The translations under genes were made by a program, and so were the position numbers. Shown one piece after another: positions 26,719 to 34,711 of a stretch of 64,000 nt of DNA. The notes under the pieces are model-generated. The model was not told where the DNA came from. It saw only the letters and a program-made list of their open reading frames with translations, and did no database searches. The DNA lies in assembly GCA_018268255.1 (NCBI GenBank), contig JAFDWX010000004.1:124001-188000 (forward strand). Direction: 5' to 3'. The DNA comes from Armatimonadota bacterium. GTDB taxonomy: Bacteria; Armatimonadota; Fimbriimonadia; Fimbriimonadales; Fimbriimonadaceae. Each line of letters begins with the position of its first letter. Within the stretch, counting starts at the first letter, position 1.

Positions 26719-26750
26719 AAAAATAGGGGGGTGATTGCCCCCCTATTTTG
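26719..26750 (+). terminator. Flagellin terminator
   Basis: AAAATAGGGGGG (26720-26731) pairs with CCCCCCTATTTT (26738-26749) around TGATTG, with the T-rich end in the stem itself. The parB gene starts 35 nt later. Confidence 0.85.
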
Positions 26751-26783
26751 CTTGGTGACCAAACGTTCATCGGAGGTGTGGAG

Positions 26784-27698
26784 ATGAGACGCGCCTTTGG
26801 AAAGGGCCTCGCGCAACTGATGTCCGAGCCCGCCACGGCACCGACATCCGAAGTTGCCGCGAGAGATCCAAAGTCCGCGACGTTCCCCAAGGAAACCCGG
26901 GCCAAGTCGACTGGGGAACCCACTAAAATTGGACTAGATCGGATTCGGGCAAATCGCAACCAGCCCAGAACTCGCTTTGAGAATGAGAGTCTGCAGGAAC
27001 TTGCTGATTCGATCCGAGCAGTCGGAGTGATTCAGCCTGTGGTCGTTCGTCCGCTACTGGACAACGCCTATGAACTGATCGCTGGAGAGCGGCGCTACCG
27101 AGCTTCCATCTTGGCGGGTTTGACCGAAATTCCAGCCTACATTCGTACGGCTTCCGACCAAAGTTCGCTGGAGATGGCGTTGATTGAAAACGTTCAGCGC
27201 GAGGACATTTCGGCGATCGAAGCTGCACGAGCCTACAAGCGCCTCATGGATGAGTTCGACCTGACCCAGGAAGCCATGGCTCGACGAGTGGGCAAATCCC
27301 GAGCAGGAGTCGCCAACACGCTACGCTTGCTTCGCCTACCAGACAAAATACAAGCGGCAATCGAATCTGGTCAGGTTTCCGAGGGCCAAGTGCGGCCGCT
27401 TTTGGCAATTGATTCACCCGAAAACCAGTTAGCTATTTTTGAGAAAGTAGTTGGACACGAACTGTCGGCTCGCCAAGTCGAATCGCTCGTCAAGAGTCTT
27501 TTGGAACGACCCGAAACTCCCGAGCCCAAGACCGCCCACCAAGACCCTAACCTGAACGCGTTGGAAGAACAGCTTCGATTGTTCTTCAGCGCTCCAACAG
27601 CCATTCAGCGCGGCAAAAAGGGCGGCAAATTGGTCGTGAGCTACTTCAACGACGACGACCTGCAGCGGATTCTGGACCTTTTGGGAGTGCGTCTGTAG
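26784..27698 (+). CDS. parB: Chromosome-partitioning protein ParB/Spo0J
   Basis: ParB binds parS sites near the origin and loads condensin; it is a CTP-dependent clamp. The 304-residue protein has all parts: the N-terminal MRRAFGKGLAQLM, the CTP-binding core IRANRNQPRTRFENESLQEL, VVRPLLDNAYELIAGERRYRAS (GERRxRA, quoted in parts), MALIENVQREDISAIEAARAY, the helix-turn-helix TQEAMARRVGKSRAGVANTLRLL, and a C-terminal dimer domain. The start at 26784 follows GGAGG/GGAG. The usual partner parA is not adjacent, and no parS palindrome was found in the window. Confidence 0.96.
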   Translation: MRRAFGKGLAQLMSEPATAPTSEVAARDPKSATFPKETRAKSTGEPTKIGLDRIRANRNQPRTRFENESLQELADSIRAVGVIQPVVVRPLLDNAYELIAGERRYRASILAGLTEIPAYIRTASDQSSLEMALIENVQREDISAIEAARAYKRLMDEFDLTQEAMARRVGKSRAGVANTLRLLRLPDKIQAAIESGQVSEGQVRPLLAIDSPENQLAIFEKVVGHELSARQVESLVKSLLERPETPEPKTAHQDPNLNALEEQLRLFFSAPTAIQRGKKGGKLVVSYFNDDDLQRILDLLGVRL

Positions 27699-27701
27699 AT
27701 C

Positions 27702-28328
27702 GTGTCGGAAAAGGTTGTCATTCGGCCTATGACCCAAGCCGATATACCCGGAGTGGTTGCTTTGCAAAGGGCCTGCTTCCCTGCACCATTTTCCGAAGAA
27801 TATCTATGGCAGCCTAAGCATCTTGAGATGCATCTCGCACGCTTTGCAGAGGGTCAATTTGTGGCGTCAATCGGGACCCGTATCGTGGGTTCAGCAAGCA
27901 ACGCCATCGTCACCGAAAGCGTCTGGCAAGCACACCTGCCGTGGGAAGAGACGCTGGGTGGGTTCTCGTTTGAAAGCCATGACCCGAACGGAACGACTCT
28001 CTACGGAGCAGATATCAGCGTCCACCCCGATTGTCGCAAGCAGGGGATTGGAAAGATGCTCTATTCCCAAAGATTCGAGCTCGTAGCTCAACTTCATCTC
28101 GCTAGGTACGGCACAGCTTGCCGCATTCCGGATTATCAGGCAACCGCACAAACACACTCGATCGATCCACACCAGTACGTTAATGCGGTAGCACAAGGCA
28201 TTTATCAAGATCGAACGTTGACGCCCCTTCTCAAAATGGGTCTGAACCTGGTGGATTGCATCGAAAATTATATGGATGACGAAGAATCCGGAAACTGCGC
28301 AGCGGTTCTGGAATGGAGGCCGCAATGA
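27702..28328 (+). CDS. GNAT acetyltransferase coupled to nitrilase-family hydrolase
   Basis: 208 residues of a GCN5-type N-acetyltransferase. Visible motif A is GADISVHPDCRKQGIGKMLYSQRFEL (acetyl-CoA loop RKQGIGK; quoted in its first 20 residues as GADISVHPDCRKQGIGKMLY), preceded by MTQADIPGVVALQRACFPAPF at the N-terminus. The gene starts with GTG 27702, 3 nt after parB, and its stop TGA overlaps the next start (ATGA). In many bacteria the same two domains form one polypeptide (GNAT plus carbon-nitrogen hydrolase); here they are two coupled genes, so the products probably act on the same substrate. The acetyl acceptor is unknown. Confidence 0.88.
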   Translation: MSEKVVIRPMTQADIPGVVALQRACFPAPFSEEYLWQPKHLEMHLARFAEGQFVASIGTRIVGSASNAIVTESVWQAHLPWEETLGGFSFESHDPNGTTLYGADISVHPDCRKQGIGKMLYSQRFELVAQLHLARYGTACRIPDYQATAQTHSIDPHQYVNAVAQGIYQDRTLTPLLKMGLNLVDCIENYMDDEESGNCAAVLEWRPQ

Positions 28329-29158
28329 TCGCAGCTGCCGTCAACTGGGAAATCAAACTCGTTCCCTCATTTGGCGCATTTTCCGAGAGACTTGAGTCCG
28401 CTTGCGCCGAGGCGAACGGAGCCGACGTGATCGTTTTCCCCGAGTTTGTGACCTTTGATCTGCTGGGAGCAATCGGCGATTTTGACGAACACTCTGTGGT
28501 TCCCAAGATGGCGGAATTCGCGGAACCGTTCGGGGAGTTATTGATGACCCTCAGCGAGAAGTACGGCTCGGTGATCATCGGCGGTACCACGATTGTGTCC
28601 AGTCAAAATGGATTCATCAACGCTTCTCCCACAGCCCATCCTCGACTCACTTGGACTCCCAAGATGGTCTTGACCCAATTTGAGATCGATCCATGGGGCC
28701 TCCAGCCGGGTGAGGACTGGGTTCAACCGGATGTTCCTCTGGGCGTGGCTGTATGCTATGACTCAGAATTCAGCCCCAGCGCCCGAAATCTGACCGAATG
28801 CGGAAGATTGGTCCACTGCATCCCGGCATTTACGGAAACAGAGCACGGATTCAACCGAGTCCGCTGGTGCGCACAAGCTCGTGCTGTCGAACAGCAGGTT
28901 TTCGTGATCCACGCTTCTTTAGTCGGATCCATCGGCCGCGAACCAGTGCCCTGCGCAGTCGGAACCTCAGCCATCATCGCGCCCAGCAACGTGCCCTTCC
29001 CCTCACCCTCAGTCCTTGCGGAATCTCAGTGGAATCAGCATCAGATCGTGATGGCAGAACTGGACTTCGAGGCTCTGAAAAGGTGCCGCGAGTCTGGCGA
29101 TATCCGCAATTGGGATGATCGGAACCGGTGTGCTTTTCAACCGGTCGAAGCCCCCTGA
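28325..29158 (+). CDS. Carbon-nitrogen hydrolase (nitrilase superfamily)
   Basis: The 277-residue protein has the three catalytic elements of nitrilase-superfamily amidases: Glu in VIVFPEFVTFDLL, Lys in TWTPKMVLTQFE, and Cys in LGVAVCYDSEFS. The C-terminal part RVRWCAQARAVEQQVFVIHAS is also characteristic (quoted as two blocks, RVRWCAQARAVEQQ and FVIHAS). It starts at ATG 28325 because GGAGG lies 5 nt upstream and it overlaps the GNAT stop. It is likely an amidase or N-acyl hydrolase acting with the coupled acetyltransferase. The substrate cannot be told from sequence. Confidence 0.92.
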   Translation: MIAAAVNWEIKLVPSFGAFSERLESACAEANGADVIVFPEFVTFDLLGAIGDFDEHSVVPKMAEFAEPFGELLMTLSEKYGSVIIGGTTIVSSQNGFINASPTAHPRLTWTPKMVLTQFEIDPWGLQPGEDWVQPDVPLGVAVCYDSEFSPSARNLTECGRLVHCIPAFTETEHGFNRVRWCAQARAVEQQVFVIHASLVGSIGREPVPCAVGTSAIIAPSNVPFPSPSVLAESQWNQHQIVMAELDFEALKRCRESGDIRNWDDRNRCAFQPVEAP

Positions 29159-29213
29159 CACTTCTCTTGGGACTGAGGCTTGGGTTGGGATTTCGCAGGT
29201 GCCGCGGCGCCGG

Positions 29214-29243
29214 TTGAGCAAACCAGTCCCAACGTGCCATAAT
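29214..29243 (+). promoter_or_regulatory. Putative tRNA-Met promoter
   Basis: TTGAGC (29214-29219), 18-bp spacer, CATAAT (29238-29243), ending 11 nt before the tRNA. The -35 lies inside a long inverted repeat (TTGGGACTG 29167-29175 with CAGTCCCAA 29224-29232). Confidence 0.5.
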
Positions 29244-29254
29244 CCTTGTGCTCC

Positions 29255-29331
29255 GGCGGAGTAGCTCAGTTGGTTAGAGCAAACGGTTCATACCCGTTAG
29301 GTCGGCGGTTCGAGTCCGCCCTCCGCTACCA
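29255..29331 (+). tRNA. tRNA-Met (CAT), elongator type
   Basis: A complete cloverleaf with encoded CCA: acceptor GGCGGAG / CTCCGCT (G1-T72 wobble), D-stem GCTC/GAGC, anticodon stem AACGG/CCGTT with loop TTCATAC (anticodon CAT at 29289-29291), T-stem GGCGG/CCGCC, loop TTCGAGT, discriminator A, CCA. A paired first base and the lack of three G-C pairs next to the anticodon loop exclude the initiator; closeness to known elongator Met tRNAs favours Met over Ile(CAT). Confidence 0.95.
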
Positions 29332-29412
29332 TTCAGTTCTTCAGGTTATCGGTTTCGCACCACTGTTAGTTGTTTGCTGAACCGTCTACAATAACGATAA
29401 GGAGTTTTGCAC

Positions 29413-30027
29413 ATGATTACGGCTCTTATCGTCACCGCCATTGTCGGCGGAGCCCAGATTCCAACCACTGTTTGCCCACTTCAGGGCGAGCCTGCCTCGG
29501 ACAAGATCGCAACGATCGACTATAACAGCGTTCGCTACAGCTTCTGCTGCCAGGGATGCGTTGGCGCATTTGCCAAGGACCCAGCCAAGTCGATTAAGAC
29601 GGCCGAGACCAAGTTCAAAGGTAAGGCACTAGGCACTTATCTTTTCGACCCGGTTTCCAGGCTGCGAGTCGAGCCGAAAGATGCCAAAGCCAGCATGGTT
29701 TACAACGGAGTGGTCTATCCGTTCCAGTCAACCGCAAACTTCGCTACTTTCAAGAAGAATCCGAAAACGTACACGGTTGCGCCCACTAAGGAAGCCCTCA
29801 AGTGTCCAGTGGCAATCGAGACGCTCCATGGACCCAGCGGAGCCTATGCCTATCGAGATATCAAAGGAGTGCGGTACTTCATCTGTTGCGGCGGATGCCT
29901 GCCAAAGTTTGATAAGGAGCCAGCCAAGTTCACAGGAAACGTGACGGCGGACATCAAAGCCCCCACGGCGTGGATGTTGAAACCGGGCGAAGTGGCTCCG
30001 TCCGAATGCAAAGACGGCGACAAGTAA
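29413..30027 (+). CDS. Exported double YHS/TRASH-like metal-binding protein
   Basis: A 204-residue protein with a short export signal (MITALIVTAIVGGAQ). It contains two cysteine-rich modules that look like a duplicated YHS/TRASH metal-binding domain: TVCPLQGEPAS..YSFCCQGCVGAFAKDPAK (residues about 19-60) and LKCPVAIET..RYFICCGGCLPKFDKEPAK (about 135-175), each with CP at the start and CCxGC later. A similar but cysteine-free middle part (YNGVVYPFQSTANFATFKKNP) suggests three ancestral copies, the middle one having lost metal ligands. It likely binds copper or another soft metal outside the membrane. AAGGAG lies 8 nt before ATG 29413. Confidence 0.8.
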   Translation: MITALIVTAIVGGAQIPTTVCPLQGEPASDKIATIDYNSVRYSFCCQGCVGAFAKDPAKSIKTAETKFKGKALGTYLFDPVSRLRVEPKDAKASMVYNGVVYPFQSTANFATFKKNPKTYTVAPTKEALKCPVAIETLHGPSGAYAYRDIKGVRYFICCGGCLPKFDKEPAKFTGNVTADIKAPTAWMLKPGEVAPSECKDGDK

Positions 30028-30042
30028 GCGCCACAAATTCCG

Positions 30043-30082
30043 ACGAGCCCCGGACGATAACGTCTAGGGCTCGTTTTCTTTT
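30043..30082 (+). terminator. Terminator of the YHS/TRASH-like gene
   Basis: ACGAGCCC (30043-30050) with GGGCTCGT (30067-30074), and an inner helix GGACG-ATAA-CGTCT, followed by TTTCTTTT. It overlaps the stop of the convergent gene. Confidence 0.75.
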
Positions 30083-31437
30083 GGAGGCAGCTCGCTTTGC
30101 CCTTCGCTCGCTTGCTGCAAATCTACGAGCTGGTTGTGTTGCTCGCGGAGTTTAACCCAGTACTCCTTCAGGTAATCGACTTCAGTCCGAGCCGTGATCA
30201 TGTCGTCGTGCCACATGAACTGCCGGATGGTTGCCAAAACGTGCAAAGCGTGCAGATAGGTCGGGTCCTGATACGGATCCCAGTCCGTATCTGTCGTCTG
30301 ATCGCTAGATTCCCGGCCCACGGGAACGTCCTCAGCACGAACGACTTCCGGCTCTCGGTCAGGCTTGCCCAACGGTTCTATTTCAGAGGCCGCCACCACA
30401 GCGGCGACCGGCAACGTTTCCGGTCGGCTGACCGGTCCTGCCGTGAACCCAGACTGATTCCAGGCGTTCACATCAGGATCGTTATCGTACGGAACTGCTT
30501 CGGCTTGGCGCGGCTTCTGCGCAGTGGGTTCTTGGCGAGCTTGTACGTAACGCTGAACCATAGCTCGGTCTTTGCGTTCGCGGATTCCAGCAAGTAACGC
30601 TCGTCCGCCCAAAAAGAGGATCACCAGTGAGGCAAGGCCTCCGGCAATGTAGATCCCAAGAGTTAGGCGATCGTTAGAGTCCTTTTGGTTCTTTTCGTAT
30701 CCATCCGGGCCGGCGTAAGGTCCCTGGGAAGCATCTTCTTCTTCCGATTCGTCCAGCCCCAGATTCGGATCAACCATAATGACCTTCCCAGCGTCGGGAA
30801 AGAGCAGATACTGGATCGTGTTATAGCTGAAGAACTTCTCAGCAATTCGGTCACGATGCACTTTCGCTGGCCCAGGACGCGGATCAAGTACCTGGAGCAG
30901 TCGATCCGAGGTGAGTCCAACCGCCTTCGCCGCAGAATCCATCGCAGGATCGCTGCCTGGCTGAGAAAGAGTCCACCCCGACGCCTCTTTCGCCATGGTG
31001 GTTTGGAACGACTCGTTTTCCCGCGTCACAAAGGAGATGGATTTCAGCATTCGTGTCGCGCCGAGATTGGGAGGCTCCTGACCAATCAAAAACGTGCCCG
31101 CGAGAGACACTTCCTGAAATCGCTTATCGGTTCCGAGACTCTTGACAAAAGAGTCGTTTGAGATGAACTTGAGGGTTTGTCCTCGGAAGTTGGTCCATCC
31201 GATCTCGTCTGGGTCTTCCTTGGTCAGCCAAGTTCCGCTCTTGGATGGGACGAGGGTCGCCACTTGACGCGTGCCACCTCGCGTCCGAAACCAAACAATG
31301 ACCTTCTGGTGGCTGGGACGGAAAAAGAGTGCTCGCTCTTCAGGGGTTGCACCTTGAGCAACGCCAGACACGGCGAAGACAACCCAGATCATGGCTGCCA
31401 CCGCACGCTGAACCCAATACTTCCCCACTTTATTCAT
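30064..31437 (-). CDS. Exported protein with single internal membrane helix, unknown family
   Basis: A 457-residue protein with a signal peptide (about residues 1-30, ending SGVAQGA) and a second hydrophobic helix at about 258-280 (TLGIYIAGGLASLVILFLGG). Residues 31-255 would therefore be outside and the last 175 residues inside. The outer part holds SHQKVIVWFRTRGGTRQVATL and repeated beta patterns; the inner part is acidic, proline-rich and ends in a coiled, charged region (about 395-440, HVLATIRQFMWHDDMITART). The topology is that of a signalling or assembly protein but there is no recognisable domain. No partner gene; upstream is a 240-bp spacer. Confidence 0.6.
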   Translation of the reverse strand: MNKVGKYWVQRAVAAMIWVVFAVSGVAQGATPEERALFFRPSHQKVIVWFRTRGGTRQVATLVPSKSGTWLTKEDPDEIGWTNFRGQTLKFISNDSFVKSLGTDKRFQEVSLAGTFLIGQEPPNLGATRMLKSISFVTRENESFQTTMAKEASGWTLSQPGSDPAMDSAAKAVGLTSDRLLQVLDPRPGPAKVHRDRIAEKFFSYNTIQYLLFPDAGKVIMVDPNLGLDESEEEDASQGPYAGPDGYEKNQKDSNDRLTLGIYIAGGLASLVILFLGGRALLAGIRERKDRAMVQRYVQARQEPTAQKPRQAEAVPYDNDPDVNAWNQSGFTAGPVSRPETLPVAAVVAASEIEPLGKPDREPEVVRAEDVPVGRESSDQTTDTDWDPYQDPTYLHALHVLATIRQFMWHDDMITARTEVDYLKEYWVKLREQHNQLVDLQQASEGQSELPPKENEP

Positions 31438-31620
31438 CGCTTATCCTGATATCTGCCCCGGGGGTTTAGCGATATCGTTCTCATTGTCCGCCACCAAATC
31501 CATCCACGGTGCTTGCAGTGGCATAAAACTGGCAGGATTGCTAGACGGGATTTTCCCATCACCTGCTTCCAATGGATTTGACTCCAAACATCCCGTTGCG
31601 GAGACGCAAGGCGCAAGAAA

Positions 31621-31664
31621 TCCAACCCCAGTCTTCCATTTCCTTAACTGGGGTTGGACCGGAT
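31621..31664 (-). terminator. Hairpin terminating the SGNH/GH36 operon
   Basis: A perfect 12-bp inverted repeat (TCCAACCCCAGT at 31621-31632 and ACTGGGGTTGGA at 31647-31658). Read on the minus strand it is followed by TTTCTTG just after the SGNH esterase stop, as for a terminator with a 14-nt loop. The rest of 31438-31679 shows nothing else. Confidence 0.55.
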
Positions 31665-31679
31665 ATCGACAAATACCGG

Positions 31680-32723
31680 TTATTGCGAGGGTGGCGCCGG
31701 CGCAAAGTCGAGCTCAGCACAGGAGGCCCACGGTCCGCCGTTAGCCTCCGAGAGTGCAACGAACTTTGCGTATCGAGCGCTCACAGGGTTCGCAAAAGGC
31801 ACCACGCTGCGCGTGGAAACGTTGGGAAGCTCGCCTTTGGCAACCGGCTGCCCCCACTCGGTCTGGCTGTTCGAGAGATAAACCTCGTATCCCTTGACCC
31901 TACCGTTGGTTCCTCCATCCTGACGCGGCAGATACTGGAAGGCGGATAGTTTGAGTTCGCTGCCGAAGTCGATCACGATTTGATGAGGATATTTGTCGAC
32001 TTTCGGCGAGTATTGAGTGTGCCAAATGGTCTCGGGATCGCCGTCGATCACCGCTTGGGGGGAACCCTCGTCACCTTGCGAGCTGTCCGCGCTGAGAACC
32101 TTCCATTCTTTCTTCATCGCGGTCCAGTCAATGATGCTCAGATAAACGGTTTGGGCCATGATGCCTAGGCCTGTCGGATTTGGATGCAAGAGGTCTGGAT
32201 AAAGGTCTTTGCGACCTCTCAGTGGAGTTTCGAAGTCGATAATTGGGAGATTTTCTTCTCTCGCCAGCTGTCGGAGTAGCGGGCGAATCTCTGTAGCCAG
32301 GTATTTTTCGCGGTCATCGCCCTGGGTAAAGCTCGGCACCGGAATGCCGAGGAACACCTTCGGTTTGCTTGGAAGCATTCGGTAGGTGTTCACCAGTGCC
32401 CGCGCATCTGGGTAGAACCGGTCTCGAATTTGGCTCCAACAGGCGTTGTTTGAATCATTGGTGCCGAGCATGATCACCACGATGTTCGGCTGGAACTCCA
32501 TCGACTTTTTGAACTTGTCCGTTGCCCAATACGAAGCTTCGAAGTTTCGCACCATCCTCATGCCCGAGACACCGAAGTTTCCAACCTCGTAATTTGGACC
32601 CAACATCTGCTGGAGTTGAGCAGGATAAGTCGGTCGGATGCCGATGTCGTCGGTGATGCTGTCGCCTACACAGGCCACGCGAATAGGACTGAGTGCCATT
32701 GCCGCAATAAAAACAGGAATCAT
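31680..32723 (-). CDS. Exported SGNH/GDSL esterase with C-terminal F5/8-type module
   Basis: 347 residues: a short export signal, then an SGNH hydrolase with block I VACVGDSITDD (nucleophile Ser), block III VVIMLGTNDSNN (Asn), and block V DLLHPNPTG (Asp and His). Residues about 215-345 form a discoidin (F5/8 type C)-like carbohydrate-binding module (IVIDFGSELKLSAFQYLPRQDG, quoted to 20 residues as IVIDFGSELKLSAFQYLPRQ, then SARYAKFVALSEANG). Likely an acetylxylan or rhamnogalacturonan-type deacetylase. Stop-start overlap of 4 nt with the GH36-like gene puts them in one operon. Confidence 0.85.
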   Translation of the reverse strand: MIPVFIAAMALSPIRVACVGDSITDDIGIRPTYPAQLQQMLGPNYEVGNFGVSGMRMVRNFEASYWATDKFKKSMEFQPNIVVIMLGTNDSNNACWSQIRDRFYPDARALVNTYRMLPSKPKVFLGIPVPSFTQGDDREKYLATEIRPLLRQLAREENLPIIDFETPLRGRKDLYPDLLHPNPTGLGIMAQTVYLSIIDWTAMKKEWKVLSADSSQGDEGSPQAVIDGDPETIWHTQYSPKVDKYPHQIVIDFGSELKLSAFQYLPRQDGGTNGRVKGYEVYLSNSQTEWGQPVAKGELPNVSTRSVVPFANPVSARYAKFVALSEANGGPWASCAELDFAPAPPSQ

Positions 32724-34711
32724 CGCGCTGTCGCCTCCATGACTTTCACTTCAAACGGCTCAAGGAGCATCACCTTCCCCTCCGTGGGGTCCCACTCGGT
32801 CGGCCCTCTCCAATCATCGCTTGGGTAGGGGCTTTTAAGGGTGAACTTCTTGTTAAACCCTTGGGGGAGTTCAAAAATGGCTCCCAGGTCGACGTACATG
32901 GCTTGAGGTTTGTCGCTTGGATTTCTCAGGACCAAGATTCCGTTCTTGCCGGTGAAGCTTGCCCACCCGTACACTTCTAGCTGAGCCGGGTCTCCGCCAA
33001 CCCAGTGCGAATCGACCAGGACGTCGGCCCGAGAGCGCGACCAGTTCGCTCCTTCCGCGAGGATATCGGCTTGCGTTGGCGAAAGCAGGCTGGGAGTGAT
33101 ATACATCTCCTGCAACTGTGTTCCATTGCCGAAGTAGGTGCGAACCTCGTCTCGGAAGTCCTTATCCGTTGCCTTTTCCAAGTTATGAGCATGCTGCGCG
33201 AAGATCAACCCGTGCAGCATCAATGAGTTCAGCGGATAGAAAGGTGCCTTCTTTACCACCCCGCTGTAAGTCGCTCCGTCGCGATAGGTGATCCACTTCT
33301 GGCGATCGCTCCCCACACCATCAAATCCGTGGTCGGAACCGTTACGCCAAATGGAGTCCGCAATTTCCAGCCAGTACGGAGAGGGCCATGTCCCCGTCGT
33401 CACATTGACAAACAGACCGGGTCTGGCCTTCCTCAAGTCGCCGATGAGCTCGATGGCAGCCGCAAAATCAGAATCGAAGCGACTGCCAGGGACTTGCTTA
33501 TCGGGGCTTCCGGTCCCATCGAACTTGAAGTGCCCGATTCCCTGGTTTTTAACCATATCCAGGCAGACTTCTCGGAATCGGTCATAGTATTTGGGACCCG
33601 ACAACGCATACCCTTGGCTGTCGATCTCGTATCCGAGCTTCTTCCCTGTGGCAAGGCGCTGTTCTCGCGGACGGCCATATCCACCCCAAGGCGAGAGCCA
33701 GATTCCAGCTTGGCCACCCGCCTTTTCAGCAGCTGCCGAAACGGGCTTGAATCCACCGGGAAAGTCCTTGCTGAACTCCCAACAGGTTCCCGTGTTGTCC
33801 CATCCGTCATCAAATAGAAAGTTGTCGATCTTGACCTTGCGATCGTCCACAAGCAGCTTCTTCCATTCGCTGATTCGCTGAACCGCTTCGGTCTCGGTGT
33901 AGGGCGTAAAGTATCCGATGTCGTACCAGCTGTTGTAGTGGAGGAAGGGGCGGTAGGGGTGCGCTCGAAAGAGCTCGATGTCGGTGACGAACGCTCTTCG
34001 GAGCTGCCCGATCGGAGCCACGCCGAGGCTTGTGGTGAATGTCACCGGCGCATTGGCGGCCATCGGAGTTTTGCGCGACTGCAAAACGGCATACTTGCCA
34101 TCGGTCCGATCCCACTCTGCCATAGGTGAATCCATGCCGAAGAAGAACGTGCCATGGGTGGCAGGTGAACCTGGCACGGTGCCTCGAACCAAAGCCTCAG
34201 TCGAGCGTACAGACCAACCTCGAAACTCCTTGAGCATCACTTCGCTGGTGGCCGACAAGGTGATTTCTTGCCGAACGCTGTGGCTGGTGTCGATGAAGAT
34301 CCATCGCCGCGTGATGGAAACCGGATGTTGCGCCACGGTGCCTTTCTGTTCGAGCATCCATCCGCCTTTCCGATGAGCCATACACGGAGCCTTTCCGTTG
34401 CCCTTCATCCGCTTGAGAGTCGGGGTCCCAGTCCATTGAACGTCCTCTTCGTGGACTGTATCCGAATCAAAGACGAGAGTGAACGGGTCGCCCAAATTGA
34501 TCCAAGACTCACCGCTCCATAGATTCTTGAAGTCTAGGGGGTGAGCTGTTTTCAGGCTCAACTTCAGTTCGGCAGCACCATTTTTGGCCAGCCATTCAGA
34601 GCCAGTGTTGGTGACCTTCCAAGGGCCAGCGTCGGTGGGAGCCCAAGCAGACTGGGCAACTGCAGCTGACGCAGCTGCGACAACAGAAACAGCAGCAATG
34701 CTCTTTTTCAC
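32720..34711 (-). CDS. Exported GH36-like alpha-galactosidase-type glycosidase
   Basis: A 663-residue secreted enzyme (signal peptide MKKSIAAVSVVAAASAAVAQ). The N-terminal 260 residues are a beta-sandwich like the GH36 N-domain. The (beta/alpha)8 barrel follows, with HYNSWYDIGYFTPYTETEAV, DNFLFDDGWDN, GIWLSPWGGYGR, and GIGHFKFDGTGSP (the Asp in KFDG is the expected nucleophile of clan GH-D). The C-terminal 80 residues are a beta domain (GWASFTGKNGILVLRNPSDKP). The family assignment (GH36/GH-D clan) is from barrel motifs; the natural substrate is unknown. It is the middle of a three-gene operon overlapping both neighbours by 4 nt. Confidence 0.8.
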   Translation of the reverse strand: MKKSIAAVSVVAAASAAVAQSAWAPTDAGPWKVTNTGSEWLAKNGAAELKLSLKTAHPLDFKNLWSGESWINLGDPFTLVFDSDTVHEEDVQWTGTPTLKRMKGNGKAPCMAHRKGGWMLEQKGTVAQHPVSITRRWIFIDTSHSVRQEITLSATSEVMLKEFRGWSVRSTEALVRGTVPGSPATHGTFFFGMDSPMAEWDRTDGKYAVLQSRKTPMAANAPVTFTTSLGVAPIGQLRRAFVTDIELFRAHPYRPFLHYNSWYDIGYFTPYTETEAVQRISEWKKLLVDDRKVKIDNFLFDDGWDNTGTCWEFSKDFPGGFKPVSAAAEKAGGQAGIWLSPWGGYGRPREQRLATGKKLGYEIDSQGYALSGPKYYDRFREVCLDMVKNQGIGHFKFDGTGSPDKQVPGSRFDSDFAAAIELIGDLRKARPGLFVNVTTGTWPSPYWLEIADSIWRNGSDHGFDGVGSDRQKWITYRDGATYSGVVKKAPFYPLNSLMLHGLIFAQHAHNLEKATDKDFRDEVRTYFGNGTQLQEMYITPSLLSPTQADILAEGANWSRSRADVLVDSHWVGGDPAQLEVYGWASFTGKNGILVLRNPSDKPQAMYVDLGAIFELPQGFNKKFTLKSPYPSDDWRGPTEWDPTEGKVMLLEPFEVKVMEATAR

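Noticed and set aside
29255-29331. Initiator tRNA-fMet or tRNA-Ile(CAT)
   Set aside because: The first acceptor pair is present (G-T) and the three G-C pairs next to the anticodon loop are absent, excluding the initiator; the sequence is much closer to elongator tRNA-Met than to tRNA-Ile2.
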